This document shows, one piece after another, positions 1 to 9,096 of a DNA stretch of 64,000 bases. Below the pieces are notes generated by a model. That model was not told where the DNA came from, made no database searches, and was given only the letters and a program-made list of their open reading frames with translations. Origin of the DNA: an uncultured Pelagibacteraceae bacterium (GTDB lineage: Bacteria; Pseudomonadota; Alphaproteobacteria; Pelagibacterales; Pelagibacteraceae); the NCBI GenBank assembly GCA_902517615.1, contig CABYCY010000007.1, positions 1 through 64,000 on the forward strand, written 5' to 3'. The position numbers and the translations under genes were made by a program. Every line of letters begins with the position of its first letter. The stretch's first letter is position 1.

Positions 1-786
1 AACCCAAGCAGCTATCGTAGCAAATACTCCTTCAAGTGAAAATATAATTGCTGCTGGTGCGGGTGTAATATTTCTCTGCGCATAAATTTGCAGAACAAAT
101 GCAAATCCACCAGATAATATACCAGCGTATAAAATTGAATAAATTTCCTGTAAAATATTATTTAAAATAAATTCTTCATAAATAATTCCAATTATAAATG
201 AAAAAATAGCTACAATTAATGTCTGCACTGCTCCTAAAGTAAGTGGAAGATTGTATTTAGTTATAATGATTCCGGTAAAAATGATATGAGTGCTCCAAAA
301 TAAAGCTCCGAGAACAACTAAAGTATCCCCTAATCTTACTGTTGCATCATGAAAATTTGTTAATAAATATCCTCCAATTAAACATAAAACTACAGAAGGC
401 CATACACTCCAATGCATTAATTTTTTACCAAACAAAAAAATGATAATCGGAACCATGGGTACATAAAAAATTGTAAAGAAAGCAGCATTTGCAACATCTG
501 TGTAAAGCAAAGCAACTTGTTGTAGTGCTGACCCTAAAAATAAAGAAATTCCAATTAATAATGAATAAATTATGAAAGTTTTTTTATCTAATTTAAATTC
601 TGATTTAAAATTTTTTAATTCAAATAATATCATAAGTGGAATTATGGCTAAAAACCCAACAAAAAACCTCACAGCATTAAATGTAAAAGGACCAATATTA
701 TCCATGCCCGTATCTTGGGCAATAAAAGTTGTTCCCCAAATGAAAGTGCACAATAAGGCACTAAATAATGATATGGATTTAGTCAT
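1..786 (-). CDS. EamA/DMT-family permease (partial, 3' end outside window)
   Basis: The minus strand is open from an ATG at 786 to the window edge (262 codons, no stop). The translation begins MTKSISLFSALLCTFIWGTT and contains about eight hydrophobic helices. It has the pattern of EamA (DMT superfamily) transporters: an N-terminal FIWGTTFI-like segment, a repeat that begins again near residue 150 (GALFWSTHIIFTG), and a conserved segment near the end (ITPAPAAIIFSLEGVFA). These inner-membrane proteins usually have about 290-300 residues and ten helices, so only the last 30-40 residues are missing. The substrate cannot be deduced. It starts 6 bases after the aceF stop on the same strand and may be read from the pyruvate dehydrogenase transcript. 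Confidence 0.85.
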   Translation of the reverse strand, partial: MTKSISLFSALLCTFIWGTTFIAQDTGMDNIGPFTFNAVRFFVGFLAIIPLMILFELKNFKSEFKLDKKTFIIYSLLIGISLFLGSALQQVALLYTDVANAAFFTIFYVPMVPIIIFLFGKKLMHWSVWPSVVLCLIGGYLLTNFHDATVRLGDTLVVLGALFWSTHIIFTGIIITKYNLPLTLGAVQTLIVAIFSFIIGIIYEEFILNNILQEIYSILYAGILSGGFAFVLQIYAQRNITPAPAAIIFSLEGVFATIAAWV

Positions 787-792
787 TTTTAA

Positions 793-2055
793 TTAGACAG
801 CTAGTTTATAAGCAAAATTTTTGCCTAAGTTTTCTTTTAGATCATTATTAAACCTAGCTGCTTCAGCACCATCAATAATTCTATGATCATAAGATAAAGA
901 AATTGGCAGCATAGTCCTAGTTTGAAACTTCCCATTCATAAAAATTTGTTTTTTTTCTGATCTACCTACTCCTAATATAGCAACTTCAGGATAATTAATT
1001 ATAGGAGTAAAAAATGAACCCCCTATACCACCTAAACTCGTAATCGTCATCGAGCCACCAAATAATTCTTTTTTATCAATTTTTAAATTTCTACAAAGTT
1101 CGCTTACCTCTTTTAATTCTTTGCTTATGAGAGAAATTTTTTTGTTATTTGAATTTCTTATTTTCGGAACCATTAATCCATTTGGTGTATCAACCGCTAT
1201 CCCAATATGATAATATTTTTTTAAGGTCATTTTTCCAGTCTCAATTTCATCAATAGAGGAATTAAAACTAGGAAATTTCTTTAGAGATGCTACTAAAGCT
1301 TTTATTATAAATGCTAGAGGTGTAATTTTAATTTTTTCTCCAGTATATATATCTGTTAAAGAACTTCTAAAACTTTCCATCTCTGTTATATCGGCTTCAT
1401 CATGATTTGTAACATGAGGAATTGTTGTCCATGCATTTGTAAGATATTTTGATGATAATTTTTTAACTCTTGGAATATCTTTAATTTCTATTTCACCAAA
1501 ATCAGAATGTTCAAATTCGTTTTTAATTTTATCTGGTTTACTATTTTTTGCTACAACATCGTTTTTTGAATTAAAGGAGACAAATTTTTTAATATCATCT
1601 TCAACAACTCTGCCATCTTTCTGACTTCCAGCTACTTGATTAATATTTACACCAAGTTCTCTAGCAAATTTTCTGGCTTTTGGACTTGCAGATGCAATAT
1701 CTGAAATATTATTTTTAGAAAAAGTTTTTTCTTGGATTTCAGATTTTATTACTTCAATTTTTTTAAACTCTTTTTCAATTTTAGGTTTTTCTTTAACCTC
1801 TTCCTTTTTAACTTCTGAGGTACTTTCTATAGTTAAAATTAAGTCACCCTCGGAAACTTTGTCTCCTACCTTTATTTTTAAATTTTTAATTTTACCCTCT
1901 AAATTTGATGGTATTTCTACGCTAGATTTATCACTTTCAATTGTTATTAAGGCATCATTTTTTTTAATTAATTGACCTTCTGCAACTAATACCTCAATAA
2001 CCTCAACATCTTTAAAATCTCCAATATTAGGTACATTAATCTCGGTTTCTGACAT
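793..2055 (-). CDS. aceF: Dihydrolipoamide acetyltransferase, E2 of pyruvate dehydrogenase
   Basis: E2 core of the cytoplasmic pyruvate dehydrogenase complex; it transfers the acetyl group from lipoamide to CoA. The 420 residues show one lipoyl domain (1-77, lipoyl lysine K43 in ESDKSS), a linker rich in Lys and Glu, a peripheral subunit-binding domain (about 119-158, with SPKARKFARELGV), and a catalytic domain from about 190 ending in SYDHRIIDG (catalytic His about 391, Asp about 395). Only one lipoyl domain is present here, but a second, near-identical one sits on the adjacent E1 protein. The ATG overlaps the aceE stop by one base, so the two are translationally coupled. The E3 gene (lpd) is not in the window. 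Confidence 0.95.
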   Translation of the reverse strand: MSETEINVPNIGDFKDVEVIEVLVAEGQLIKKNDALITIESDKSSVEIPSNLEGKIKNLKIKVGDKVSEGDLILTIESTSEVKKEEVKEKPKIEKEFKKIEVIKSEIQEKTFSKNNISDIASASPKARKFARELGVNINQVAGSQKDGRVVEDDIKKFVSFNSKNDVVAKNSKPDKIKNEFEHSDFGEIEIKDIPRVKKLSSKYLTNAWTTIPHVTNHDEADITEMESFRSSLTDIYTGEKIKITPLAFIIKALVASLKKFPSFNSSIDEIETGKMTLKKYYHIGIAVDTPNGLMVPKIRNSNNKKISLISKELKEVSELCRNLKIDKKELFGGSMTITSLGGIGGSFFTPIINYPEVAILGVGRSEKKQIFMNGKFQTRTMLPISLSYDHRIIDGAEAARFNNDLKENLGKNFAYKLAV

Positions 2056-5000
2056 TATAATTTTGTTGGCATTGGTTTGTTGTTATCAATATTATACTTC
2101 TTCATTGCATCTTTTGCATATTTGGAAGTAATAAGCTGTTCTTTTGCTAAAATACTTAAACCGTAAGCAACCAAATGTTCTTTATCTACCTCAAAAAATT
2201 TTCTTAAATTTTTTCTAGTATCACTTCGACCAAAGCCGTCAGCACCTAATGAATAAAAGCTTTTATTAGTATAAGGTCTGATTTGATCTGAATTCATTCT
2301 CATATAATCTGAGGCAGCCATAATTGGTCCTTCAGTTTTACCTAGGCATTGCTCCACATATGATTTTTTTGGTTCTTTGTCGGGATTTAAAAGATTATAT
2401 CTTTCAACCTCCATGCCATCTTTTCTTAATTCATTAAAACTTGTTACACTCCATATCTCACTATCAATTTGATAATCATTTTGTAAAATCTCCGCTGCTG
2501 AAATCATTTCTCTTAAGATTGTACCAGATCCTAAAAGTTGAATTTTAGTTTTTTTGTGTTTATTAAATTCTTTTATTTTATACATGCCCTTTAAAATACC
2601 TTCTTCACAATTCTTATCTTTAGGCATTTCTGGGTGTGAGTAATTTTCATTCATTGTTGTAATATAATAAAAAATATTCTCATTTTTCTCATGCATCCTT
2701 CTCAAACCTTCTCTAAAAATTACAGCTAGTTCATAGTGAAATGTAGGATCATAAGAAACACAATTTGGAATTGTAGATGCTATTAAATGACTATGACCGT
2801 CTTGATGTTGTAAACCTTCTCCAGCTAAAGTGGTTCTACCTGCGGTAGCACCTATCAAAAAACCTCTCGCCTGACTATCGCCAGCAGCCCAAGCAAGATC
2901 TCCTATTCTTTGAAAACCAAACATTGAATAAAAAATATAAATCGGGATCATTTCAATATCATGATTTGTATAAGCTGTAGCAGCTGCTATCCATGATGAC
3001 ATTGCCCCTGCCTCATTGATTCCCTCTTCTAAAACTTGGCCACTTTTATCCTCTCTATAAGAGCTTAATTGTGCAGCATCTTCAGGTTCGTATTTTTGAC
3101 CTTCGTGTGCATAAATTCCTACCTTTTGAAAAAATCCTTCCATACCAAATGTTCTTGCTTCATCAGGTATAATTGGAACTAATCTTGGAGATATATTTTT
3201 ATCTCTTAATAAATTTGTTAGCATTCTAACAAGTGCCATTGTTGTTGACATTTCTTTTTCTCCAGTTGGAGCTTTCATAGAATCAAAAATATCTTTTGAT
3301 GGTGCTTTAATTGGTTTTGCAAAAGTAGATCTTTCAGGTAAAAAACCACCTAATTTAATTCTTTTTTCTTTTATATATTTGATTTCTAAAGACTTTTCAT
3401 CAGGTCTAAAATATTCAATATTTTTAACCTGTTGGTCAGTTAATGGGACATCAAAACGATCTCTATAATACATTAAATCATCAACATCTAATTTTTTTGT
3501 TTGATGAGTGGTATTTACACTTTCACCACTTTTTCCCATTCCATAACCTTTAATTGTTTTTGCAAGAATTACAGTTGGTCTTCCTTGAGTTTTTGTTGCC
3601 TTATCATAAGCTGCAAAAACTTTATGTGGGTCATGTCCACCTCTGTTAAGTCGCCAAATATCCTTATCAGACAAACTTGAAACTAGTTCTGCTGTTTCAG
3701 GATGTTTTCCAAAAAATTTCTCTCTAACATATGCCCCATCTTTTGCTTTCATTGCCTGATATTCACCATCAACGGTTTCATTCATAATTTTTACCAACTG
3801 ACCAGTTTTATCGTTTGAAATAAGTGAGTCCCAATATGAGCCCCAAATGACTTTTATAACATTCCAACCAGCTCCTCTAAAACTTCCTTCGAGTTCTTGG
3901 ATAATTTTTCCATTACCTCTAACAGGTCCATCTAATCTTTGGAGATTACAATTAATAACAAATATTAAATTATCTAATTTCTCTCTAGCAGCCAATCCTA
4001 TTGCCCCCATTGACTCTGGTTCGTCCATCTCTCCATCACCTAAAAATGCCCATACTTTCCTTCCTTCATCTTTAATCAACCCTCTATTAATCAAATACTT
4101 CATGTATCTAGCTTGATAAATAGCAAGCATAGGTCCTAAACCCATAGAAACAGTTGGAAATTGCCAGAACTTAGGCATTAACCAAGGATGAGGATAAGAT
4201 GAGAGTCCACCAGGTTTTACTTCTTGCCTGAAACTATCTAACTGTTTTTCATTTAATCTACCTTCTAAAAAAGCTCTAGCATACATGCCTGGAGCACTAT
4301 GACCTTGAAAGTAGACTAAATCTCCACCAAATTTATTATTTTTAGCTCTCCAAAAATGATTCATACCCACATCATATAAAGTAGCAGCAGATGCAAATGT
4401 TCCTATATGGCCCCCAAGTTCAGGAAATTTTTTATTTGCCCTTACTACCATAGCTGCAGCATTCCATCTAATTAAAGATCTTATTCTTCTTTCAATATTT
4501 TGATCGCCATTAGATTTTACTTCTGCTTCTGGTGGAATTGTATTTACATAGGGAGTATTTTGTGTGTAAGGAATATTTGCTCCTTCACGATAAGCTTTGT
4601 TAATTAATTCTTTTATTAAAAAATGAGCTCTTTGATTACCATCTTTTGAAATTACCGCTGATAAAGATTCCAACCAATCATGAGTTTCAAGAGGATCTAT
4701 ATCTGCTGTATTTATTGTCTCAATAGATGGTTGTTTTTTTTCTATGATTTGTTCTCGAATAATTGTTTCCTTTTTTTTTGTTTCAACCAAGGCGGCTTCT
4801 GCTTGTTTAATTATACTCTCGGTATCTTTAGGAAGAGAACTTTCTGACTGTGTCTTTGGAGATGACTCAAGATTTAGCAACAAATCTCCTTCAGAAACTT
4901 TATCTCCCACTTTAACTTCAATACTTTCTACTTTGCCATCTATGGTTGACGGTATCTCAACGCTAGATTTATCACTTTCAATTGTTACTAATGGATCATT

Positions 5001-5093
5001 CTTTTTAATTTGATCTCCAGGCTTTACTAGCACTTCAATTACTTCAACATTTTTGAAATCGCCAATGTCTGGAACAAGAAATTTTTCACTCAT
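2055..5093 (-). CDS. aceE: Pyruvate dehydrogenase E1 (homodimeric type) with N-terminal lipoyl domain
   Basis: Thiamine-diphosphate-dependent E1, which decarboxylates pyruvate and acetylates lipoamide. Residues from about 132 to 1012 match the full-length homodimeric AceE type (usually near 890 residues), with the ThDP-binding region around FLGDGEMDEPES. In front is an extra domain: residues 1-76 form a complete lipoyl domain with lysine K42 in ESDKSS, followed by a charged linker to about 131. The usual AceE has no such domain. The start is the ATG whose product begins MSEKFLVPDIGDF, parallel to the aceF start. A 28-base stretch of the lipoyl coding sequence is identical in aceE and aceF, which suggests duplication or gene conversion. 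First gene of the aceE-aceF pair. Confidence 0.95.
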   Translation of the reverse strand: MSEKFLVPDIGDFKNVEVIEVLVKPGDQIKKNDPLVTIESDKSSVEIPSTIDGKVESIEVKVGDKVSEGDLLLNLESSPKTQSESSLPKDTESIIKQAEAALVETKKKETIIREQIIEKKQPSIETINTADIDPLETHDWLESLSAVISKDGNQRAHFLIKELINKAYREGANIPYTQNTPYVNTIPPEAEVKSNGDQNIERRIRSLIRWNAAAMVVRANKKFPELGGHIGTFASAATLYDVGMNHFWRAKNNKFGGDLVYFQGHSAPGMYARAFLEGRLNEKQLDSFRQEVKPGGLSSYPHPWLMPKFWQFPTVSMGLGPMLAIYQARYMKYLINRGLIKDEGRKVWAFLGDGEMDEPESMGAIGLAAREKLDNLIFVINCNLQRLDGPVRGNGKIIQELEGSFRGAGWNVIKVIWGSYWDSLISNDKTGQLVKIMNETVDGEYQAMKAKDGAYVREKFFGKHPETAELVSSLSDKDIWRLNRGGHDPHKVFAAYDKATKTQGRPTVILAKTIKGYGMGKSGESVNTTHQTKKLDVDDLMYYRDRFDVPLTDQQVKNIEYFRPDEKSLEIKYIKEKRIKLGGFLPERSTFAKPIKAPSKDIFDSMKAPTGEKEMSTTMALVRMLTNLLRDKNISPRLVPIIPDEARTFGMEGFFQKVGIYAHEGQKYEPEDAAQLSSYREDKSGQVLEEGINEAGAMSSWIAAATAYTNHDIEMIPIYIFYSMFGFQRIGDLAWAAGDSQARGFLIGATAGRTTLAGEGLQHQDGHSHLIASTIPNCVSYDPTFHYELAVIFREGLRRMHEKNENIFYYITTMNENYSHPEMPKDKNCEEGILKGMYKIKEFNKHKKTKIQLLGSGTILREMISAAEILQNDYQIDSEIWSVTSFNELRKDGMEVERYNLLNPDKEPKKSYVEQCLGKTEGPIMAASDYMRMNSDQIRPYTNKSFYSLGADGFGRSDTRKNLRKFFEVDKEHLVAYGLSILAKEQLITSKYAKDAMKKYNIDNNKPMPTKL

Positions 5094-5252
5094 TATTTTT
5101 TAAACGACTTATATACATTAAAAAAGTATATATAACGTTATTTTAGCACATTAATTGTTTTTTTTTATACAAACCTGTATTTTAAATGGACAAATATTGT
5201 TAATAAAATCAAAAATACATTACTTTGTGCATTTTTAAATTATATAAATTAA

Positions 5253-5329
5253 GGACCGCTGGCCAAATTGGATAAGGCGCTCGGCTACGAACCGGGAGAC
5301 TCCAGATTCGAGTTCTGGGCGGTCCACCA
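5253..5329 (+). tRNA. tRNA-Arg (anticodon ACG)
   Basis: Full cloverleaf by eye. The acceptor stem GGACCGC pairs with GCGGTCC; the anticodon stem CTCGG/CCGGG (one mismatch) carries the loop CTACGAA with anticodon ACG; the T loop is TTCGAGT. The discriminator is A, and the 3' CCA is encoded (5327-5329). The first anticodon base A is normally deaminated to inosine by TadA, so this tRNA would read CGU, CGC and CGA. It lies in the gap between the divergent aceE and glycosyltransferase genes. Confidence 0.96.
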
Positions 5330-5347
5330 AACAGGAGAGGCATATTA

Positions 5348-6100
5348 GTGTTAAATAATTTTAAAATTTATGTAATTAATTTAAAAAGAGAAACTAAAAG
5401 AAAAGAAAATATCATTAACGAGTTGAGAAAACAAAATATAGTAGATTTTGAAATAATAGATGCAATAGATGGAGAAGAGATTAAAAAAAGTGAGCTAGAT
5501 CTTTTAATATCAAAAAGCAATAAATTTATTAACCCAATAAATACTTTTATGAATGCACCAGAAATCTGCTGTGCGTTAAGTCATATAAAAGTGTATAAAA
5601 AATTTATCGAAACAAACATGGATTACGCACTAATTTTTGAAGATGATGCAATATTTTTAAATAATTTTTCAGAAAAATTAAAAAAATTTATTCTTAAAAA
5701 CTTTAAATATGAAAAACAGATAATGTTATTAACTGAATTGTGGCAATTTTTTAAGAAACCTTTAGATATAGAAAACGAATACGAAATTGTTGATGTAAGA
5801 AATGCAGTCCTTACACATGCATATTTTATTAATAGGGAAGCAGCAAAATCTTTAATATCATTCAACTATCCTGTTAAAACGATGCCTGATAACTTTTTAA
5901 TTTTTAGTATTTATTGTGATATAAAAATTACTGGTTTAAATCCTTTTTTATTAAAACAAGATAAAAAAAAATTCAAATCTGCAATACCAAGAGAAAACAG
6001 AATGAATGAAGTTTTTTTATTTCGTAGATTTATATATAGATTAACAAATAAAATTTTGAAAATGTTCAATAAATTTAATACTCACAAAAAAAATCTTTAA
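5348..6100 (+). CDS. Family 25 glycosyltransferase (LPS biosynthesis type)
   Basis: A 250-residue protein with the hallmarks of glycosyltransferase family 25, whose members add sugars during lipooligosaccharide synthesis. It has the N-terminal YVINLKRETKR block, the APEICCALSHIKVYK block near residues 76-90, and the ALIFEDDAIF motif near 97-106 with the DD pair expected to bind the metal and sugar nucleotide. No signal peptide; probably cytoplasmic or membrane-associated. The start is a GTG at 5348, supported by a strong ribosome-binding site (AGGAGAGG, 5333-5340) seven bases upstream, only a few bases after the tRNA-Arg CCA end. The exact sugar and acceptor cannot be told. Confidence 0.85.
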   Translation: MLNNFKIYVINLKRETKRKENIINELRKQNIVDFEIIDAIDGEEIKKSELDLLISKSNKFINPINTFMNAPEICCALSHIKVYKKFIETNMDYALIFEDDAIFLNNFSEKLKKFILKNFKYEKQIMLLTELWQFFKKPLDIENEYEIVDVRNAVLTHAYFINREAAKSLISFNYPVKTMPDNFLIFSIYCDIKITGLNPFLLKQDKKKFKSAIPRENRMNEVFLFRRFIYRLTNKILKMFNKFNTHKKNL

Positions 6101-6170
6101 TTTATAAATATAAAAAAAATGATAATTAAAAGTTTTATAAATTTAAGCTAAATGTGATATGTAATAAGTT

Positions 6171-6269
6171 GTGATTAATTTTATTAAAAAACTTTCTTTG
6201 CAAAAATCTGTATTTTTATTTTTTTTAATAATTTTTTTAATCTTAATTATTTTAACAATTTTATTGTAA
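6171..6269 (+). CDS. Putative 32-residue single-helix membrane peptide
   Basis: A short reading frame starting with GTG (6171) and ending in TAA (6267-6269), three bases before the thioesterase ATG. The product has a short basic head (MINFIKKLSLQKS) followed by about 18 almost purely hydrophobic residues ending ILTILL, the shape of a one-pass membrane peptide. No clear ribosome-binding site is visible, and such AT-rich DNA readily encodes Phe/Leu/Ile runs, so this may be chance. The tight spacing to the next gene is the best argument for it. Not recognised as any family. Confidence 0.35.
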   Translation: MINFIKKLSLQKSVFLFFLIIFLILIILTILL

Positions 6270-6272
6270 TTT

Positions 6273-6698
6273 ATGAAAAATAATTTTGAACAAATAAGTG
6301 TTAAGCCCGGTTTTATGAAACATAACGGGGGTGTTTTGTTTAGAAATATCTCAGAAACTGAATATGAGTTCAAATCTATAATTAATAAAAATCATTTAAA
6401 TGCTGCTGGCATAACTCATGGAGGTTATTTGTCGGCATTAGTTGACGCAGGAGCAGGAACTGCTGCCCACAGAGCTGCCGGTAATGCTCCATGTGTAACT
6501 ATTTCTTTAGATTTAAAGTTTATAGGTGGATCAAAAGTCGGTGATGAAATTATTGGAAATACAAAAATATTAAAAAAAACAAACACACTTATATTTTTGT
6601 TTTGTGAGCTAAAAAACAATGGAAAAATTATAACATCAGCATCAGGAATATGGAAAATTTTAAAAGTAAATCCTTCTAGCTTAGGTCCCGGTGGATAA
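6273..6698 (+). CDS. PaaI-family hotdog thioesterase
   Basis: A 141-residue single hotdog-domain protein of the PaaI/YbgC acyl-CoA thioesterase group, which hydrolyses acyl- or aryl-CoA thioesters in the cytoplasm. The typical core is visible: the stretch around NAAGITHGGYLSALVDAGAG (about residues 44-63), where HGG and the following acidic residue belong to the active site, then CVTISLDLKFIGGSKVGDEI, the second conserved strand. The length is normal for the family. It converges with the TRAP permease gene, with three bases between the stops. The substrate is unknown. Confidence 0.88.
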   Translation: MKNNFEQISVKPGFMKHNGGVLFRNISETEYEFKSIINKNHLNAAGITHGGYLSALVDAGAGTAAHRAAGNAPCVTISLDLKFIGGSKVGDEIIGNTKILKKTNTLIFLFCELKNNGKIITSASGIWKILKVNPSSLGPGG

Positions 6699-6701
6699 TT
6701 T

Positions 6702-9026
6702 CTACTCTTTTCTTCTTAAGTTAAAATAACCAAATACAATCAATATCAATATAGCTATTGGATAAACAATGTTTTTTGATGGTCGATCAGAATTTTCAAT
6801 TTTAAATTCACTAATATAATCACCCATTTCAAAGCCATTTTTTTTTGCTTGTCCATTCCATTTTAAATTATCAACTATAATTTTATCATTTTGTTTAATA
6901 AGAGTTATTCCATAGTCTTCAATAGTATATTCTTCCTCAAAGGTATTTTTATTAATAACAAAAAGTTTATATCTTTCACCATACAAACTTGGTCTTGTAA
7001 CTTTTATTTGTATTTCTTTTTCATATTTTAATTTAACTAAGCTTAACTTATTTATATCCAAATAATTATATTTTGGGTAAAATTTATTTAATATAAAATC
7101 TGGTGATAACAAAGAGATAGAAATAAAAAGAAAAATAATTATTTCATACCATCTAAGTCTATTAATAAACCAGCCTTGAGTAGCTGAGGTAAAAACTAAT
7201 ATACCTATTAAAGAAGTTACTATTACAACTAATGCATGCCAAATATTTTCAATGCCTATAAGTAATAGTTCATGATTAAATAAAAATACGATTGGCAAAA
7301 TTCCAGTTCTTAAACTATACCAAAAAGCTTGTACCCCTGTTTTAAGGGGATCTCCTCCAGATATACCTGCAGCAGCATAAGAGGCAAGCCCTACAGGAGG
7401 TGTTACATCAGCCATTAATCCAAAATAAAATACAAATAAATGTACAGCAATTAATGGAAAAATGAATCCTGATGCATTTCCAACATCCACTAAAACAGTT
7501 GCCATTAATGATGCAACGACTACATAATTTGCAGTCGTAGGCAAGCCCATACCCAGCAATAAACATAAAATTATTGTCAAAAACAATAATATTGTAACAT
7601 TATCTTTGGCAATTGATTCAATTACGATAATCAAGTTTGTACTTAGACCTGTGGATCCTACGGCTCCTACAATAATACCAGCTGTAGCAATAGCTATACC
7701 TACCGCAACCATATTTAAAGCTCCTTTTTCAAATCCAACTATCGTCTGATTAAACCATTCATTTACTGCATTTTTTAAGTCTTTACCTTTAATAAATAAA
7801 CTAATTAAGTTAACAAAAATTAATGTAAGTGTAGCAAAAAAAATTGAGTAAGAGGCAGTAAATCTTAAATAGACAAGTGTATAAATCAAAACAAATATAG
7901 GTATTAAAAAATGTATTCCTGATAAAAAAGTTATTCTTAAATTTGGAACATCTGCATCATCCATACCTTTTAAGTTCAATTTTAAAGCTTCTAAATGTGA
8001 GATATAAAATAAAGCAATATAAGAAATAACTGCGGGCAAGAAAGCATGTTTAACTACCTCAAAATAAGTAACGCCAATAAAACTTGCCATTACAAAAGCT
8101 GCTGCACCCATTACTGGAGGCATAATTTGCCCATTAACAGAGGATGAAACCTCTATTGCGCCTGCTTTTTCTTTGGAAAATCCAGTTTTTTTCATTATTG
8201 GAATGGTAAAAGTTCCTGTAGTTACAGTGTTTGCAATTGAAGAACCCGAAATTAATCCAGTCATTCCTGATCCTAAAATTGCAGCCTTAGCTGGTCCTCC
8301 CCTCATTTTTCCAACCATCGCAAAAGCGAGATCTAAAAAATATTTTCCACCTCCGGCTGTTTCTAATAAAGCACCAAATAAAACAAATAAGAAAATAAAA
8401 TCTACTGATACTCCTATAGGTATCCCAAATATTGCCTCTTGATCGAGCCACTGAAATCCTATCAGCCTATTTAAAGACAAACCGCCATGTGAAATTATTT
8501 CCGGTGCATATCTTCCAAAATAAGAAAATAATAAAAAACAACTAGCTATAATTACTAAAGGTAAACCAATAGCTCTTCTTGTGGCCTCTAAAAGAATTAG
8601 TATTCCACATCCACCTAAAATTAATTCAATTGGAAAATTAAAATTATTTCCTAAATTTAAAGTAAGAAGAACACCACCTCTTTCAACTAGTTGATCATAA
8701 AAAAAATAAATATAAAGACAAGAAGCTGCTCCAATAAAACTGATTATGACATCAAAAAATGAAATTTTTTTTCCCTTAGATACAGGATATATTAAAAAAG
8801 CTAAAGTGAGCGCAAAACATAAGTGAATTGCTCTTGCTGGTAAACCTTTAAATATTCCAATATTAAGCATAAAAGGGAATGGTGAGGCGTACCAAAGTTG
8901 AAATAAAGACCAAATAATTGCAATCGCTGAAACTATTTTTAAATGGAAGCCACTTATATTTCTTGTTGGTGATAAGTCTTCACTTATTTTCGTTTTTATT
9001 TTGTTATTAATTGAGTCGTTCATCAA
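6702..9026 (-). CDS. TRAP transporter fused permease (4TM/12TM, TAXI type)
   Basis: Inner-membrane permease of a tripartite ATP-independent periplasmic (TRAP) transporter, a solute:sodium symporter in characterised members. The 774 residues combine the small (DctQ-like) and large (DctM-like) subunits, as in the fused permeases that pair with TAXI binding proteins. Typical DctM segments are visible: FGALLETAGGGKYFLDLAFA, GSGMTGLISGSSIANTVTTG, and LGMGLPTTANYVVVASLMA. The last 130 residues, after the final permease helices, form a soluble segment followed by one more helix and RRKE. It lies downstream of the gene for its binding protein (9097-10101), separated by a strong hairpin. The substrate is unknown. 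Confidence 0.92.
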   Translation of the reverse strand: MMNDSINNKIKTKISEDLSPTRNISGFHLKIVSAIAIIWSLFQLWYASPFPFMLNIGIFKGLPARAIHLCFALTLAFLIYPVSKGKKISFFDVIISFIGAASCLYIYFFYDQLVERGGVLLTLNLGNNFNFPIELILGGCGILILLEATRRAIGLPLVIIASCFLLFSYFGRYAPEIISHGGLSLNRLIGFQWLDQEAIFGIPIGVSVDFIFLFVLFGALLETAGGGKYFLDLAFAMVGKMRGGPAKAAILGSGMTGLISGSSIANTVTTGTFTIPIMKKTGFSKEKAGAIEVSSSVNGQIMPPVMGAAAFVMASFIGVTYFEVVKHAFLPAVISYIALFYISHLEALKLNLKGMDDADVPNLRITFLSGIHFLIPIFVLIYTLVYLRFTASYSIFFATLTLIFVNLISLFIKGKDLKNAVNEWFNQTIVGFEKGALNMVAVGIAIATAGIIVGAVGSTGLSTNLIIVIESIAKDNVTILLFLTIILCLLLGMGLPTTANYVVVASLMATVLVDVGNASGFIFPLIAVHLFVFYFGLMADVTPPVGLASYAAAGISGGDPLKTGVQAFWYSLRTGILPIVFLFNHELLLIGIENIWHALVVIVTSLIGILVFTSATQGWFINRLRWYEIIIFLFISISLLSPDFILNKFYPKYNYLDINKLSLVKLKYEKEIQIKVTRPSLYGERYKLFVINKNTFEEEYTIEDYGITLIKQNDKIIVDNLKWNGQAKKNGFEMGDYISEFKIENSDRPSKNIVYPIAILILIVFGYFNLRRKE

Positions 9027-9041
9027 AATTATTCATACCAT

Positions 9042-9076
9042 AAAAAAAAGGCCCGGTAAAAATTACCAGGCCTTTT
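9042..9076 (-). terminator. Intercistronic hairpin with U-tract between TAXI binding protein and permease genes
   Basis: An inverted repeat lies between the two TRAP genes: AAAAGGCC (9046-9053) pairs with GGCCTTTT (9069-9076), and GGTAA (9055-9059) with TTACC (9063-9067), around a three-base loop. Read on the minus strand it is followed by eight U residues, the form of a Rho-independent terminator. As it sits inside an apparent operon it is probably a partial terminator or a 3'-end stabiliser, giving more binding protein than permease. Confidence 0.8.
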
Positions 9077-9096
9077 AAATCTTAAAAAAACTCTGA

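Noticed and set aside
6143..6373. 76-codon minus-strand frame over the thioesterase 5' region
   Set aside because: It overlaps the well-supported thioesterase start and has only low-complexity Ile/Lys sequence.
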